This document shows positions 1 to 11,112 of a DNA stretch of 64,000 nt, in pieces. Both the position numbers and the translations under genes were made by a program. The stretch comes from G963704535 sp963704535 (lineage in GTDB: Bacteria; Chloroflexota; Chloroflexia; Chloroflexales; Roseiflexaceae), in the NCBI GenBank assembly GCA_963704535.1, contig OY969916.1, positions 5,208,001 through 5,272,000 on the forward strand, written 5' to 3'. The first letter of the stretch is position 1; each line of letters opens with the position of its first letter. The notes beneath the pieces are model-generated. The model was not told where the DNA came from. It saw only the letters and a list, made by a program, of their open reading frames with translations, and searched no databases.

Positions 1-3000
1 CGTTGAAGGCGTTGATCTGCCACTGCCCGAAGCTGAGCGGGCGGGTGATCCGGGCGTTGTCACCCGTCAGCACGTCGAAGTCGCCCCCAAGATCGCTCTG
101 ACCATCGCCGCCGTGCAGCAGGTCGTCGGCATCCATTCGGCCCGGCGCGTCGCTTCCGCCCAGGATGTCAGTCCTGGCCGGTGTCGCCGTAGATCGCGTC
201 GGTCGCGGCGTTCCCCTGCATGAAATCGTCGTTCGCGCCGCCGCGCATCATATCGCCACCACCCTGGCCCCACATCCGGTCGTTGCCGTCGCCGCCGAAC
301 ATGTGGTCGCCGGCGGCGACGGTCAGGTCAGGGCTGTCGATATCGAGCAGGGTGATGACGCGGATGGCCGCGCCATCGAAGCTGGTCACGCCACCGGGGC
401 GAGTGATCTGCGCGTTATCGCCGGCCAAGAAGTCGTGCTGCGCGCCGCCGTCGATGGTGTCGTCCACATCCGCGGTGCCGACCGTGGAAGTGCCGCCGAT
501 CAAGTCATCCTGGTCGGCATCGCCGAAGATCGTATCGACGCCCTGGTTGCCTTCGGCGTAGTCGTCGCCGATGCCGCCGCGCATGGTGTCAGCGCCGTCG
601 TTGCCCCACATACGGTCGTCGCCGCTGTCGCCATGCATCTCGTCATCGTCGGCGTTGCCCTCCATGATGTCATTCTCGGTATCGCCGCGCATGATGTCGT
701 TGCCGCCGTTGCCGAACAGCCTATCCTGGCCGGCGTCGCCGTTCATGGTGTCGCCGCCGCCCTCGCCGTAGAGCACGTCGTCGTCTCCACCGCCAGAGAG
801 GCTGTCGCCATCGCCCAGGTCCTCGCTGAACGAAACGGAGGTCGCGTCGCCCTGGCCGGCCGGCCGCACGGCGCTGCCGTCGTCGCCGAACAGGTAGTCA
901 CGACCGGGGCCACCTTCCAGCCGGTCGATGCCCAGGCCGCCACTGAGGTCGTCGCCGCCGTCCTCGCCGAAGAGGAAATCATTGTCCGCGCGGCCGAACA
1001 GGTCGTCGTCGCCGCCCTGCCCGCGCAGGGTATCGTTCTGCGCGCCGCCGTCGAGCGTGTCGTGGCCTTCGCCGGTCAGCCGCCCATCGCTGCTGAAGAC
1101 GGGCGAACCCATGCGGGTACCTTCGCCATCGCCGTCGATGCTGTCATCGCCGCCATTGCCGCACAGGCGATCGTCGCCGTCCTGACCGGCCAGGTAGTCG
1201 ACATCCGGCCCGCCAAAGAGACTGTCGTTGTCGAAGCCGCCCTGGATGATGTCGCGGTCCGTCTGCCCTGGGTCGGGGGGCGCCGCGCTGTCGCATTGCT
1301 CGTCAGACGTGCCATTGCCGAAGAGCGTGTCGTCGCCGAAGCCGCCGTCGATCAGGTCATCGCCCCAGCCGCCCTTGATCATATCGTCGAGATCAGGAGC
1401 GGGACCGGCGATCGCAGCAGTTCGCGTCACCACCGTGCCGTTCTGGAGGAGCGAGCCGAGCTGGTTGGAGCCTGGGCCACCGCTCAACCGATCGTTGCCG
1501 TCGCCACCATTGATCGTATCGCGGCCTGGGCCACCGATGACGACATCATTGTCCGCGTCGCCGTCGAGCTGCGGGTCGTCGCCGAAGCTGCCGTCGAGCA
1601 CATCATCGCCCGCCCCGCCCAGCAGGGTGTCGCCGCCATCGCCGCCGGAGAGCGTATCGTTGTGGTCTCCGCCCATCAACCTGTCAATGCCATCGCCACC
1701 ATTCAACTCATCGTCGCCCAGCCCGCCCTCCAATTCCGACGCCACGGTGAAGGTGATCGGCTGCTTGGTCTGGAGATCGACCCCCGCTTCAAGCGAGATC
1801 CTGTCGTTCTCATTGCCGCCATTCGCGTAGACTTTCCCGCCGTCGAGCACTGTCTCCTCTTCATAAACTCCGAAGGCGCTAATCGAGATACGGGTGCCGC
1901 CGCCCACACCGGGGGGATAGGCGTTCTCCGCCGAGATCTGGCGAACGACGAACTTCTCGTCAGTATCATCGCTGGCGTTGGGCAGATTTCGCAAGCCGGC
2001 GCGCGGCCCGATGTTGAGGCGCACGTCCTTGCCCACCTGGTCCGCCAGGTTCGGCTTCGGCGGGTTCGCGCAGAGATCCTTCGAGAAATCGACCAGCGTA
2101 ACCTCGGCGATGCGGAATTCGAAGGTCTTGCTGAAGAAGCTGAAACCGATGCGAACAAAGGCCGAGAGGAACGCGCTCAGGCGCCCGGTCGCCGTGAACA
2201 GGCAGATCGGGTTGTTCAGATGGCTTCCGATCGTGCTAAGGCGCAGCTTGCCGCCGGGGGCCAGATCGTTGCGGAAGTTGAGGCCCAGCGTCAGCTCAAT
2301 GCCGCCGCGTATTCCCGCCGCCGCAATGCCTATGTCAATTGCCGCCGAGACGGCCACCGTGCCCACAAAGGCTACCTCCGGCACGTCCGCGCCGCTACCG
2401 TCCAGGTCGTCGATGTAGAGGCCCTGGGCGAGTCGGACCACCTCGCCGTTGGCGAACGCCTGGCGAATGCCGTAGGTGTCGTAGCCCATCGCGAAGTGGC
2501 CTTCGACGGCCACCGAGGCGCTGATGCCGATGGCGATCGGGATCGGGCCGACCATGATCGGCGGGAACGTCTGGCTGAAGCCGCCTTCGCCCCGCAGCTT
2601 GCCGGCGTCGAAATGCACCAGCGTCACGTCTTTGCCCAGCAGCAGGTTGACAGCCTGACCGGTCGAGGCCAGGAAGGGAAAGGTGAGACCCGCAGGCAGG
2701 CTGTCAGCTGTGGCTGCAAGGGTAGACATATCCTGCCGCGCCTCAACGCTCAGTAGCTGAGCGGGCGCCGCGCAGGGACGTGGGAGTGGAATCAGGTCGT
2801 TGCCGATGCAGGACACGCTATCGGCCAGGTCTGCCACCTGCGCGAGCCGGTCGATCAACTCGCCATTGAACTCCGGCCGCAGCTTGACCATATCGAGCAG
2901 CGTCACGTCGTCGCCGCCGGTCATGCGACTGAGGTCCGAGATACCGGGCAGCGGCGCGCTGAGCGTGTCGATCACCGGGCGCATTGGGCTTGTGACGGCA

Positions 3001-6000
3001 TCAATCTTGTCTGCGATCGGATCAATGAACTCGTCCTTAAACTTGCTGACATCAACATGGAGATTGCCGAAGATCTGGTCGGCGGGAGGCAAGCTCAGGT
3101 CCGTGATACTCGTCTGCGGAACGGTGATCGTCGCCAGGACAGCGGGCAGGTTGCCGGCAAAGCTGTCGTCGGCGGCGTTATCGGCAAGTCCGGCGCGGAG
3201 TAATAGGTCGATATTGAGGCTACCCGTCGGCTCACGGAACGTAAGATTGATCTCATTCAGGCGCTCGACGGGCAGGTGATCGATGACCCTGTCGCCGCTG
3301 ATGCCGACACCGAGCGTTAGCTGTGTCGGCGTCGCGGCACGGTCGTACAGATTGACCGTGAGGAAGCCGAGCCTGCCGGTGAGTACGGGTTTTGATGTAA
3401 AACCATGCAAGGGGTGCGAGTCGGGCACAGATGGCGCGGGGGGCTCGCTCGCCGCACCCTCTTTCAAGCTCAACGTCGCATCCACGGTCAATGCGGGCGT
3501 GTAGGTCTGGTCTCCGATGTACGGTCCATGCTCGCGGCTCAGGCCAAAAACGAGCGGGAAGCTCCAGGTAACAGTTGACTTCAGGCCGCCCTTGATGTCG
3601 AAAGGTACCCCATCTATGCCCAGATCGAAGGGTATATCCTTGTCGACCCCGTTTTCCCCTAGGGTCATGTTGACCCGTATATCGGTGATGGCGGCGGCAT
3701 CCTTTGCCAATGAGTCGTCGCACTCAACCGGCTCCCCACAGTAGATGGTGACGTTAATCGTATCGATCAGCCCTGCGGGTGTCACGCCCTGAGCGTCGGG
3801 GCTCATAGCGGCGATTGTCTGCCCACAGACAGGTTGCTGACCAAGCAGCAGCGCAGTGACTGCATCTTCGATGGCGCCAACCGTGGCACAGCCATTTAGC
3901 TTGGTTTGCAGATCGCTTAACGGTGTAACGACACTTTGATCGATCGCATTGACGACATCCGCCCCCGCCTGAAGATTTTTACCCACCAGCGGCACAGCCT
4001 CACCTGCCTTGAGCGTGTCGGTCAGCAGGCGCAGCAGTTCGGGTAGCGACCCGGCGAGCTGGTTCCAGTTGAACGCCTGGGTTGGGTCGGCAATAATCTG
4101 ATCCAATCCCGGCGCGCTGAAGTACCAGCCATCCGGATGATCAAGGGGGTCCTTCGCATCGGGGGCCAGCGCGGTGAAGTGCTCGATCCGAAAGCCCAGC
4201 GTGATCGGGGCCAAGGCGGGCAGGGAGAGCGAAAGCCGCGCGCACACATCGCCGGTCATATCCAGGCCATTCGCGTTGCCGCAGTTGCCGGGGCCCACAC
4301 CCGCCGGCGGCCCGATGCCCACCTGGAGATGCGCGGGCAGATCAGCAAGGGCGATCTTGCCGTCGCTATCAGCGTCGTCGGCACGCAGCGCGACGGTGGC
4401 GGCGAAGTGGAGTTTCCCAGTGGCGCTCAACTGGAGCGCGCGAGAGCCGACATTGAAGGTGATCTCTTGGGTGTCAAGCGTCGCGGTGGCCGAAGCGCTG
4501 CTCGCGTCCACCACGTAGAGCTTCTCCAGCGCGGCTGCCGCATCGCCCACGGGTTCGAGCGGCAGGCCCAAGCGCAGGTCGGTCCTGACAGTGTGCCCGA
4601 GCCGCACATTATTCTGTCCCACTCCCGCCAGCGCGATGTCGCCATCCGGGCTGAGAGCGAAGCGCAGCGGAAGCTGCTGTTGGCCCTGGGTGTTGTACGT
4701 CAGATGTATGATCAGGTCATTCGATCCGGCCGTCGACGGCGCGAGCGAGAAGCCGATCAGGCCATGTGACGCTGCCGCCAATTGTTGGAGCGAGCGCACC
4801 GGCTGGTTACGCACCTTGGCCAGCTCATTCGCGATCTGCTCAATGCCAAGTAGCTCCCTGGGGCTGTAGCCGATGATCGGCAGCTTGCCGGCGATGTCGC
4901 CGCCGCGAACGGAGTCGATCTGCTCCAGCAAGCGGTCGATGCCGCCGAGCACTACGTCGCCGAGCAACTGGGGGTTCGCGCGGTTGAAATCGGCGAAGCG
5001 CCCCAGAGTTGTCGCGAAGTCGCCAGTGGGCGTCACCACGATAGGACCTCGCGCCACGTCAGGCCACTCGATCCGTAGGCCGCCCGTGCCAAGCGGCATG
5101 CCCTGCGCTTGCAGCAGCAGCTCGCCGCGAAGTGACGCATTGAGGGCGAGCGGCACATAGGGCGAGGTCTGCCTCGGCGGAGCGACCTGCATAGTCGGCG
5201 AGAGCAGCTCGGTCAGCATGAGCGCGTCAGGAATGTTGCGCCCGTCGTTGAACTGGATGCCGCCTGCCGGCGCGGTAATGTCCAGAGCCAGCAGCGGCTT
5301 GTTGGGGTCGGCCTTGTCGAGTGTGAGCGACGGCTGCCCCGGCATACTCTCGACTTCGACAAAGCCAATCTGCCCCGCGAGCGCCATCTGGTCGCCGAGC
5401 GTCGCGTCGGCAGAGATCTCGTACTCGCCTTGGCCGCTGCGTACCTTGAGGAAGAAGCGATCGCTGGTTGGCCCGCTCGGCAGGCGTGGGTCGCCTTCGG
5501 GCAACATGATCACGCCAAAGGTGACGTCAATGGTCGTGTTCTGGACGGTGAGCCGCGGGCGCGACCCATCCTGGCCGCTACGCAGACCTGCTAACCCCAC
5601 AGTGGAGGTCAACAGGTCGCCAAAGTCGATGTCGATCGGGCGGGGCGCAACGCTGGGTGTGATCTCCAGGTGGTAGGTCAGGCTCGACGTTGCCGGGTCC
5701 TGGAGCATCTCGACCGTGCCGAAGCCGGCCGCCTGTAGCCTGCTTTGAAGCTCACTGGCGCTGCGAAAGAGCGGCTGAACCGTGTGCTGCTCGCCTGTGT
5801 TGTCGGTGAACGTCAGCTCGATCGCGCCGAAGCCCGCGCTTGGTACCTTGACTGGAGCAGTGGCGGTCGGGTTTGGCCCGACGGTAGTGAGTGGATCGAA
5901 CTGGCCCTCGCCGTTGAGCCAAGTCGCCGCCGTGACCGGCCTCAGGGTGATAGCCTGGCAGTACACGGTTGTGTCCGGCGCGGCATTGCTCGGGTCGCCC

Positions 6001-7148
6001 CGTGGTGGAATGCTGCCCTGCTCGGTGCCGCAGACGATGGCGGCATCACCGTGGCGGCGGATGAAGCTGACCAGCGGGTCGAGTAGGACCTCGGTGCTAA
6101 TCAGGCGCGAGGCGGCGAAAGGCAGCTTCTGGTCGCCCGCGAGATGGGCGGTGCCAAGGGCTGCCGTAAGCCGTTGAATACCGCTCAACATCTGCGAAGG
6201 TGTGACGTTTTCGAACTCAGCCAGTTGGCCCAGCTGCGGCACCGGCTGGAGCAGCCCGTCGGCCAAAGAGTCGTCGATCAGGCTGAATGCGCTGGTATCC
6301 GCGACGAGCGGCACTTGGGGCGCGGGGCCGGGTGTGCGCGGCTGCACGCGGGGGACGATGTGTACGTCGTCCCCTGGCTGATCCGCATACGCTACGCGAA
6401 ACAGGTCTTCTAGCGCGGTAAACAGCCACTCGTCCTGCGTAATGCGCCCGCTGCGATCAGGGTCGGCCAGGCTGGCCTCGACCGAGGCGTTGAGCGCCAC
6501 ATCGCCCGCCAGTTCCACATCGGCGAAGCCGACGCGCCCAAGGCCACCCATGAGTGACGACTGGGACTGCATGGAGATACGGATGGTAGGCTCGCCCACG
6601 ACTGCGAGCGTTCCCGCGCGCGTATCGACCTGAAGACGCAACCTGGTGGTAAGGCGCAGATCGGCGGCATAGCTGCCGCTTGTGACGACCAGGGGCGGCT
6701 GCATAACCGCAAGCGGCACATCGATGGTGCGAGCCGCGTCAAAAGTGAAAGCGAGATCGACCAATGCCGGATCGACCTGGCTGGGGGCGACGCTCACGTC
6801 ACCAAGCGTGACGCTCACGCCGCCCACATCACGCCTCTGGATGCGCTGGAGCGCCAGCTTCAGCTCATCCAAACTGGTAGGGGCAAGCGGAAGGCTATCA
6901 AGTGTTTCGGTGAAGACCGTGCTGAGTCGCAGCCCTTGCGGGTGGGCCGGGCTGACGTAGCTCAGCGGTAGTGGACGCTGAAGCTCGGGAGAAAAGCCAA
7001 GCAGACTGAGGGTGCGTGCAAAAGCGCGTAGACTCGCGACCACTTGGGTTGGGCGGCTATCTTGGGCGTAGGTCAAACGGGGCGGTAGGTGAAGCAAGAG
7101 TGTGCTCAGCACGAGCATCAGGTGGAACCACCGGCGAGCGGTCAGCAT
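1..7148 (-). CDS. Giant secreted RTX/EF-hand calcium-binding protein, partial, one frameshift
   Basis: The start at 7148 follows a strong AGAGGAGG ribosome site. Residues 1-29 form a signal peptide ending near TYAQ. A long region of unrecognised beta-rich sequence follows. It holds two canonical EF-hand loops, DPDRSGRITQDE near residue 228 and DADSDGKIALAD near residue 924. From about residue 1780 the protein is dominated by RTX nonapeptides of GGxGxDxxx type, which in this family bind calcium after export. The frame stops at 168-170 (residue 2326). The next reading frame continues RTX sequence without a stop to position 1, including TGDNARITRP, which mirrors AGDNAQITRP earlier in the protein. 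An extra base at about 170 explains the break, so the true gene exceeds 2380 codons and leaves the window. No type I secretion genes are visible. The function is probably surface or adhesin-like. The RTX and EF-hand assignment is firm. Confidence 0.85.
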
Positions 7149-7530
7149 AGAGCCTCCTCTACGACGAACAATAAGACATCCTATAAGAAGTGTGAATGTG
7201 GTTGCTTATCCTTCTTTAATTCAATAATGGCGGTTTTCCGAGCAATATTTGGAGGACTTTGCCCGGCACATGTCATCTAGGGGAGTCAAGCATGTGTCAA
7301 TAATTGTTATCGCGGATGGGCCAACAGCTGTAGTCATGCCGCAGCGCCGCTTGGTTTTTCTTGACAAAGGGATCTAGTATATGCTACCGTACGATCTCTT
7401 ATAAGCTCCTTTAAGAAATAGAGAAGTTGCCTTGATACGTTTTAGCTAGGATGGCCTTCATCCGGAATACGTGTCATCATCTTGTGCCTGGCTTCGGCGT
7501 CCTGCCTGCTCAAACCAGCGGGGGTTTCGA
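7149..7530. other. Divergent intergenic region
   Basis: This 380-base spacer separates the leftward RTX gene from the rightward sugar importer. It is AT-richer than its surroundings. It holds the promoter candidate at 7361-7390 and an imperfect 20-base dyad at 7397-7416 (TCTTATAAG, then CCTTTAAGA), placed where an operator for the importer could lie. No small ORF or RNA was recognised. Confidence 0.4.
7361..7390 (+). promoter_or_regulatory. Candidate sigma-70-type promoter for the sugar importer
   Basis: A consensus -35 box TTGACA lies at 7361-7366, with TACCGT at 7385-7390 after an 18-base spacer. The -10 match is weak (3 of 6). The position about 140 bases before the first permease start and the dyad just downstream support a regulated promoter, but this is inference. 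Confidence 0.35.
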
Positions 7531-8544
7531 ATGAGTATAAAACCAGGTGCTCAGGAAAGGGCGCAAGTGGGCAAGCAGGTCTTGAAAGATGCCGTGCCGG
7601 CCGGCAATTCTGTCGTCCTTCCCGATGCAGCGAAAGGCGCCGGCAAAAGGAAACAACAGTGGAGAGAGTTTGGCCGCGCTTTGCTGTACATGTCGCCCGC
7701 GATACTTTTTCTGATTGCCTTCACGTATGTTCCCTTCCTGCGCTCGATCTGGCTGAGCTTTTTTGTCACCACTCCTCAAGGCGAGACGGCCCGATTTAAC
7801 GATATCAAATACTACAGTCGCATCTTCAATCTCGATGGTAGCGGCCGGACCGAGTACCTCAAAAGCATTGCCACCACGATGTACTTCTCGCTCATAGTGG
7901 TGCCGTTGGGAATCGTCTTTGCGCTTGGTTTGGCCTTGCTCGCGACGCTCAAAGTGAGAGCGATCGGGTTCTTCCGAACGATTTTCACCAGCAGCATCGC
8001 TATCTCGGTCGCAAGCGCGAGCGTGATCTGGGCGCTGATTTATAGCCCGACGACCAAGGCGACGCAGTGGATCATCGAGCTGCTACATCTCAACTCCGGC
8101 TCGCTCCTGCAACATTCCAGCACCGCGCTGTTCGCAGTGGCCTTTACGACCGTCTGGACCGCGCTAGGGTTCAATTTTATTGTCACCCTCGCGGGCATCC
8201 AGGCGATCCCGGAGGATATGTATGAGAGCGCCCTGATCGATGGGGCAACCAGGTGGAAGTCGTTCAGGTTTATCACCCTGCCGCTGCTTACCCCGACATT
8301 ATTGTTTCTGATTCTGATCAACACGATTCAAAGCTTCCAGGCTTTTACTCAGTTCAATGTTCTGATCGGCAATGAAGGGCCGGATAGCGCCACGAATGTG
8401 TTTGTCTATTCGATTTTTACGGCGTTCTGGAAAGGTAACAGGTATGGCTTTGCGTCGGCCATGTCGGTGGTGCTCTTCTTGATTCTGCTGGCGCTTACAT
8501 TTATCCAGTTCAGGCTGCTCGATCGACGGGTGCATTACCAATGA
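7531..8544 (+). CDS. Sugar ABC transporter permease (MalF/UgpA type)
   Basis: Inner-membrane permease of a carbohydrate uptake ABC transporter, 337 aa from ATG 7531. An upstream in-frame GTG at 7471 adds a poorly conserved leader, so I prefer 7531. After a charged cytoplasmic N-terminus come about six membrane segments. The EAA-loop region lies around YESALIDGATRWKSFRFITL, the family site that contacts the ATPase. The MalG-type partner starts inside its stop (ATGA overlap at 8541-8544), so the two are translationally coupled. A solute-binding lipoprotein follows. No dedicated ATPase is adjacent, so a shared MsmK/UgpC-type ATPase elsewhere is likely. The sugar cannot be read from the sequence. 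Confidence 0.9.
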   Translation: MSIKPGAQERAQVGKQVLKDAVPAGNSVVLPDAAKGAGKRKQQWREFGRALLYMSPAILFLIAFTYVPFLRSIWLSFFVTTPQGETARFNDIKYYSRIFNLDGSGRTEYLKSIATTMYFSLIVVPLGIVFALGLALLATLKVRAIGFFRTIFTSSIAISVASASVIWALIYSPTTKATQWIIELLHLNSGSLLQHSSTALFAVAFTTVWTALGFNFIVTLAGIQAIPEDMYESALIDGATRWKSFRFITLPLLTPTLLFLILINTIQSFQAFTQFNVLIGNEGPDSATNVFVYSIFTAFWKGNRYGFASAMSVVLFLILLALTFIQFRLLDRRVHYQ

Positions 8545-9407
8545 GTATTTCCGACACTCCCCACCAGAGCAACCGGCCCTCGCTGCGGGTGGGCGCCCTG
8601 GTGCAAACGATGGTGCTCTATGGCGTCTTGGGCGTCGTCGCGCTGCTGGTGATCTTGCCGCTCTTGTTCGCGTTGTCGCTTTCCTTGCAGGGGCCAACCT
8701 TATCGCCGACCCTGCTGCCGGATTTCGGCAAGCTTGACTGGAGCGCATTCAGTACGGTCTTCCGCGAGGAACCAAACCTGACGCGCTGGATCGTCAATTC
8801 GTTTGTGGTATCGTTGGCCGTCACACTGGGCCAGTTGATCACCTCCGCGCTGGCAGCCTATGCCCTGGCGACGATGAACTTTCCGGGGAAGATGTTTTTC
8901 TTCTTCTTTTTCCTGGGCACCCTGATGATCCCCTGGGAGTCCACGATTATTCCAAATTACCTGACTGTTACGCGTCTGGGCTGGAAAGATAGCTACCAGG
9001 GATTGATTGCTCCTTTTGTAGCGGGCGGCTTTGGTATTTTCTTACTCAGGCAGTACTTTCTGACGATCCCGCGTGACCTGTATGAAGCGGCCGTGCTCGA
9101 CGGGTGTGGTTATGGCCGTTACCTGTGGTCGATCCTGCTGCCGCTTTCTCGCCCGGCACTGGCGACGCTGGCCGTGTACACGTTTCTAAACACCTGGAAT
9201 CAATATTATTGGCCGTTGCTGATCGTCGATAGCCCCGAGTGGCGCACAACCCAGATCGGCATCACTGCGTTCAGGTCATCCGAGGTTACGGTGTATAACC
9301 TCCAAATGGCCAGCACGATTATTGTTATGCTGCCAACCCTGCTCCTGCTGGTGTTGGGACAGCGGCAACTGGTACGCGGGTTAACAGCAGGCGCATTGAA
9401 GGGCTAG
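8541..9407 (+). CDS. Sugar ABC transporter permease (MalG/UgpE type)
   Basis: Second inner-membrane permease of the importer, 288 aa. Six membrane segments are visible, including a phenylalanine-rich stretch near residues 116-125. The EAA-type loop YEAAVLDGCGYGRYLW sits around residues 180-195. Its start codon overlaps the stop of the MalF-type gene by four bases, a standard arrangement for these heterodimeric permeases. A palindromic repeat at 9433-9493 separates it from the binding protein, so message levels may differ across that point. Family assignment is secure; the substrate is unknown. Confidence 0.9.
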   Translation: MSISDTPHQSNRPSLRVGALVQTMVLYGVLGVVALLVILPLLFALSLSLQGPTLSPTLLPDFGKLDWSAFSTVFREEPNLTRWIVNSFVVSLAVTLGQLITSALAAYALATMNFPGKMFFFFFFLGTLMIPWESTIIPNYLTVTRLGWKDSYQGLIAPFVAGGFGIFLLRQYFLTIPRDLYEAAVLDGCGYGRYLWSILLPLSRPALATLAVYTFLNTWNQYYWPLLIVDSPEWRTTQIGITAFRSSEVTVYNLQMASTIIVMLPTLLLLVLGQRQLVRGLTAGALKG

Positions 9408-9432
9408 GACAAGGCTTCGGGTGGCGCCATTC

Positions 9433-9493
9433 TACTTTACAATGTGGGTGGGGGAGACTGAGGAGGCTGCCCCCTCAAACCCCCTTTTTCCCA
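9433..9493. repeat. R1-type palindromic repeat, ACTTTACA subfamily
   Basis: Imperfect hairpin with CTGAGGAGG against CCCCCTCA in its core and an outer ACTTTACAATGTG. Related copies lie at 25341-25415 and 60679-60734. It lies between permease and binding-protein genes and could attenuate transcription. Confidence 0.7.
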
Positions 9494-9517
9494 GAATTGA
9501 CGAGAGGAGAAGCAGCC

Positions 9518-11005
9518 GTGAACCGTGTCAACACGTTGAAGAACATCAGTCTATTCCTGTTGGTGTGTCTGATGACCGCTTTGCTGGTCGCATGTGGCGG
9601 CAGTTCTGCACCGAGTTCGAGCGCGCCAACCGTCGCTGCTGAAGCGCCGACCGGCGCCGCCAACGCGCCCGCTGCAACCACCCCGCCCGCCCCGACCATC
9701 ACCCCCGTGCCTGCGGTTGAACAGCCGGCCGGGTCGACCAAAATCACATTCTGGTATGGTCTTACCGGCGCACTTGGCAACGTCGTGCGAACGGTGGTCA
9801 ACAACTACAACAGCTCGCAGAGCAAGTACTATGTCGAAGCCATCCAGCAGCCCGATTATGACGCGACCATCACCAAGTTCAATACCAGCCTGGCCGGCGG
9901 CGACCTGCCGAATGTGGTGCAGGTCTATGACATCGGTACCCAGCGCATGATCGATACCAAGCGCATTCTGCCGGTGCAGGATTTCATCGATAAGGAAAAT
10001 CTGCCCCTGGTCGACGACCTGGAGCCGGCGGTCGCACGCTACTATACGATCGGCGGCAAGCTGTACTCGATGCCGTTCAACAGCTCGGCCCCGGTGATGT
10101 ACTATGATAGGAACGCCTTCAAGGAGGTCGGCCTCGATCCTGATAAGAAGATCTGGACGTATGACGAGCTGCTGGACGCGGCCAAGAAGCTGACTGTCAA
10201 GGACGCCAGTGGGAAAGTCACCCGCAGCGGCGTCGTCTTCACGCTGTATAGCTGGATCTTTGAGCAGGAACTGGCAACCCAGGGCGCGCTGTTCGCCGAC
10301 CCCAATAATGGCCGCGAAGCCAGGGCCACCAAAATGGCCTTCAACAACGACGCCGGCGTGAACTGGCTGAACTTCCTCAAGCAATTGGTGGACGAGGGAG
10401 TCGGGGTCAATGTCGGGCGTGATAGCGGCACGACCAATGGCGCAGTGCGTGACTCAAAATTTGTCCAGGGCGAGGCCGCCATCACGTTCAACAGCATCGC
10501 GGCGCTACGCAACTACATTAATAACGCTGGAAAGATCGGGAAAGTTGATGTGGGCGTTGCGTATATCCCTCGACCGACCGGCGCCAAAGGCGGCGTGATT
10601 ATCGGCGGCGCATCGCTCTGGATGACCGATCAGGGCACGCCGGAACAGCAAGCCGGCGCCTGGGACTTTGTCAAATGGACCTCAAGCCCCGAGGTGCAGG
10701 CGAGTTGGTCCTCGAATACCGGCTACTACCCGATCCGGAAGGCTGCGTATGACGTGCAGGAGATGAAGGATACCCTGGCGAAATACCCGCAGTTCAGCGT
10801 AGCCGTGGAACAGCTACGAGCGACCGAGCCCAGCTTCCCCACCCAGGGCGCGGTGTTTGGCACGTTCGTGCAAACACGTCTGGCGATCGAGGCGGCAATG
10901 GAGCAGTTCATAACCGGCAATGTAGCTGATGCCAAGACTGCTCTGGACGACGCCGTCAATAAGTCGAACGATACGCTGGACGAATACAATTCAACCCAGC
11001 AGTGA
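9518..11005 (+). CDS. Extracellular solute-binding lipoprotein (family 1, sugar type)
   Basis: Solute receptor of the importer at 7.5-9.4 kb, 495 aa. GTG 9518 is chosen because GAGGAGAAG lies just upstream; a TTG at 9497 is in frame but lacks a ribosome site. The leader ends in a lipobox, LLVAC, so the cysteine should be lipid-anchored. A Ser/Ala/Pro/Thr-rich linker follows (about residues 30-70). The mature domain resembles UgpB/MalE receptors, with landmarks such as SMPFNSSAPVMYYDRNAF and, later, GGASLWMTDQG. Family 1 receptors bind sugars or glycerol-phosphate compounds and deliver them to the MalF/MalG-type pair. The ligand is unknown. Confidence 0.9.
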   Translation: MNRVNTLKNISLFLLVCLMTALLVACGGSSAPSSSAPTVAAEAPTGAANAPAATTPPAPTITPVPAVEQPAGSTKITFWYGLTGALGNVVRTVVNNYNSSQSKYYVEAIQQPDYDATITKFNTSLAGGDLPNVVQVYDIGTQRMIDTKRILPVQDFIDKENLPLVDDLEPAVARYYTIGGKLYSMPFNSSAPVMYYDRNAFKEVGLDPDKKIWTYDELLDAAKKLTVKDASGKVTRSGVVFTLYSWIFEQELATQGALFADPNNGREARATKMAFNNDAGVNWLNFLKQLVDEGVGVNVGRDSGTTNGAVRDSKFVQGEAAITFNSIAALRNYINNAGKIGKVDVGVAYIPRPTGAKGGVIIGGASLWMTDQGTPEQQAGAWDFVKWTSSPEVQASWSSNTGYYPIRKAAYDVQEMKDTLAKYPQFSVAVEQLRATEPSFPTQGAVFGTFVQTRLAIEAAMEQFITGNVADAKTALDDAVNKSNDTLDEYNSTQQ

Positions 11006-11049
11006 TCATTTAGAAACTGCCTGAAAAGGCCCGCGTGCCACTCGCAATC

Positions 11050-11112
11050 TGTGGTGGAAAGGGGAGTTTGAGGGGCGGCCCCCTCAAACTCCCCTTTTCA
11101 GACAGCCTCTTA
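11050..11112. repeat. R1 palindromic repeat supplying a stop codon
   Basis: Core arms AAGGGGAGTTTGAGGGG and CCCCTCAAACTCCCCTTT. The right end CAGACAGCCTCTTA contains, on the minus strand, the TAA that ends the ATPase gene at 11110. It is probably also a terminator for the two convergent genes. Confidence 0.8.

Noticed and set aside
165..2756. An 863-codon open frame on the plus strand opposite the RTX region
   Set aside because: It is the antisense shadow of GGxGxDxxx codons, giving a monotonous Val/Ala/Ile-rich product with no ribosome site or family; the minus strand has real domain motifs.
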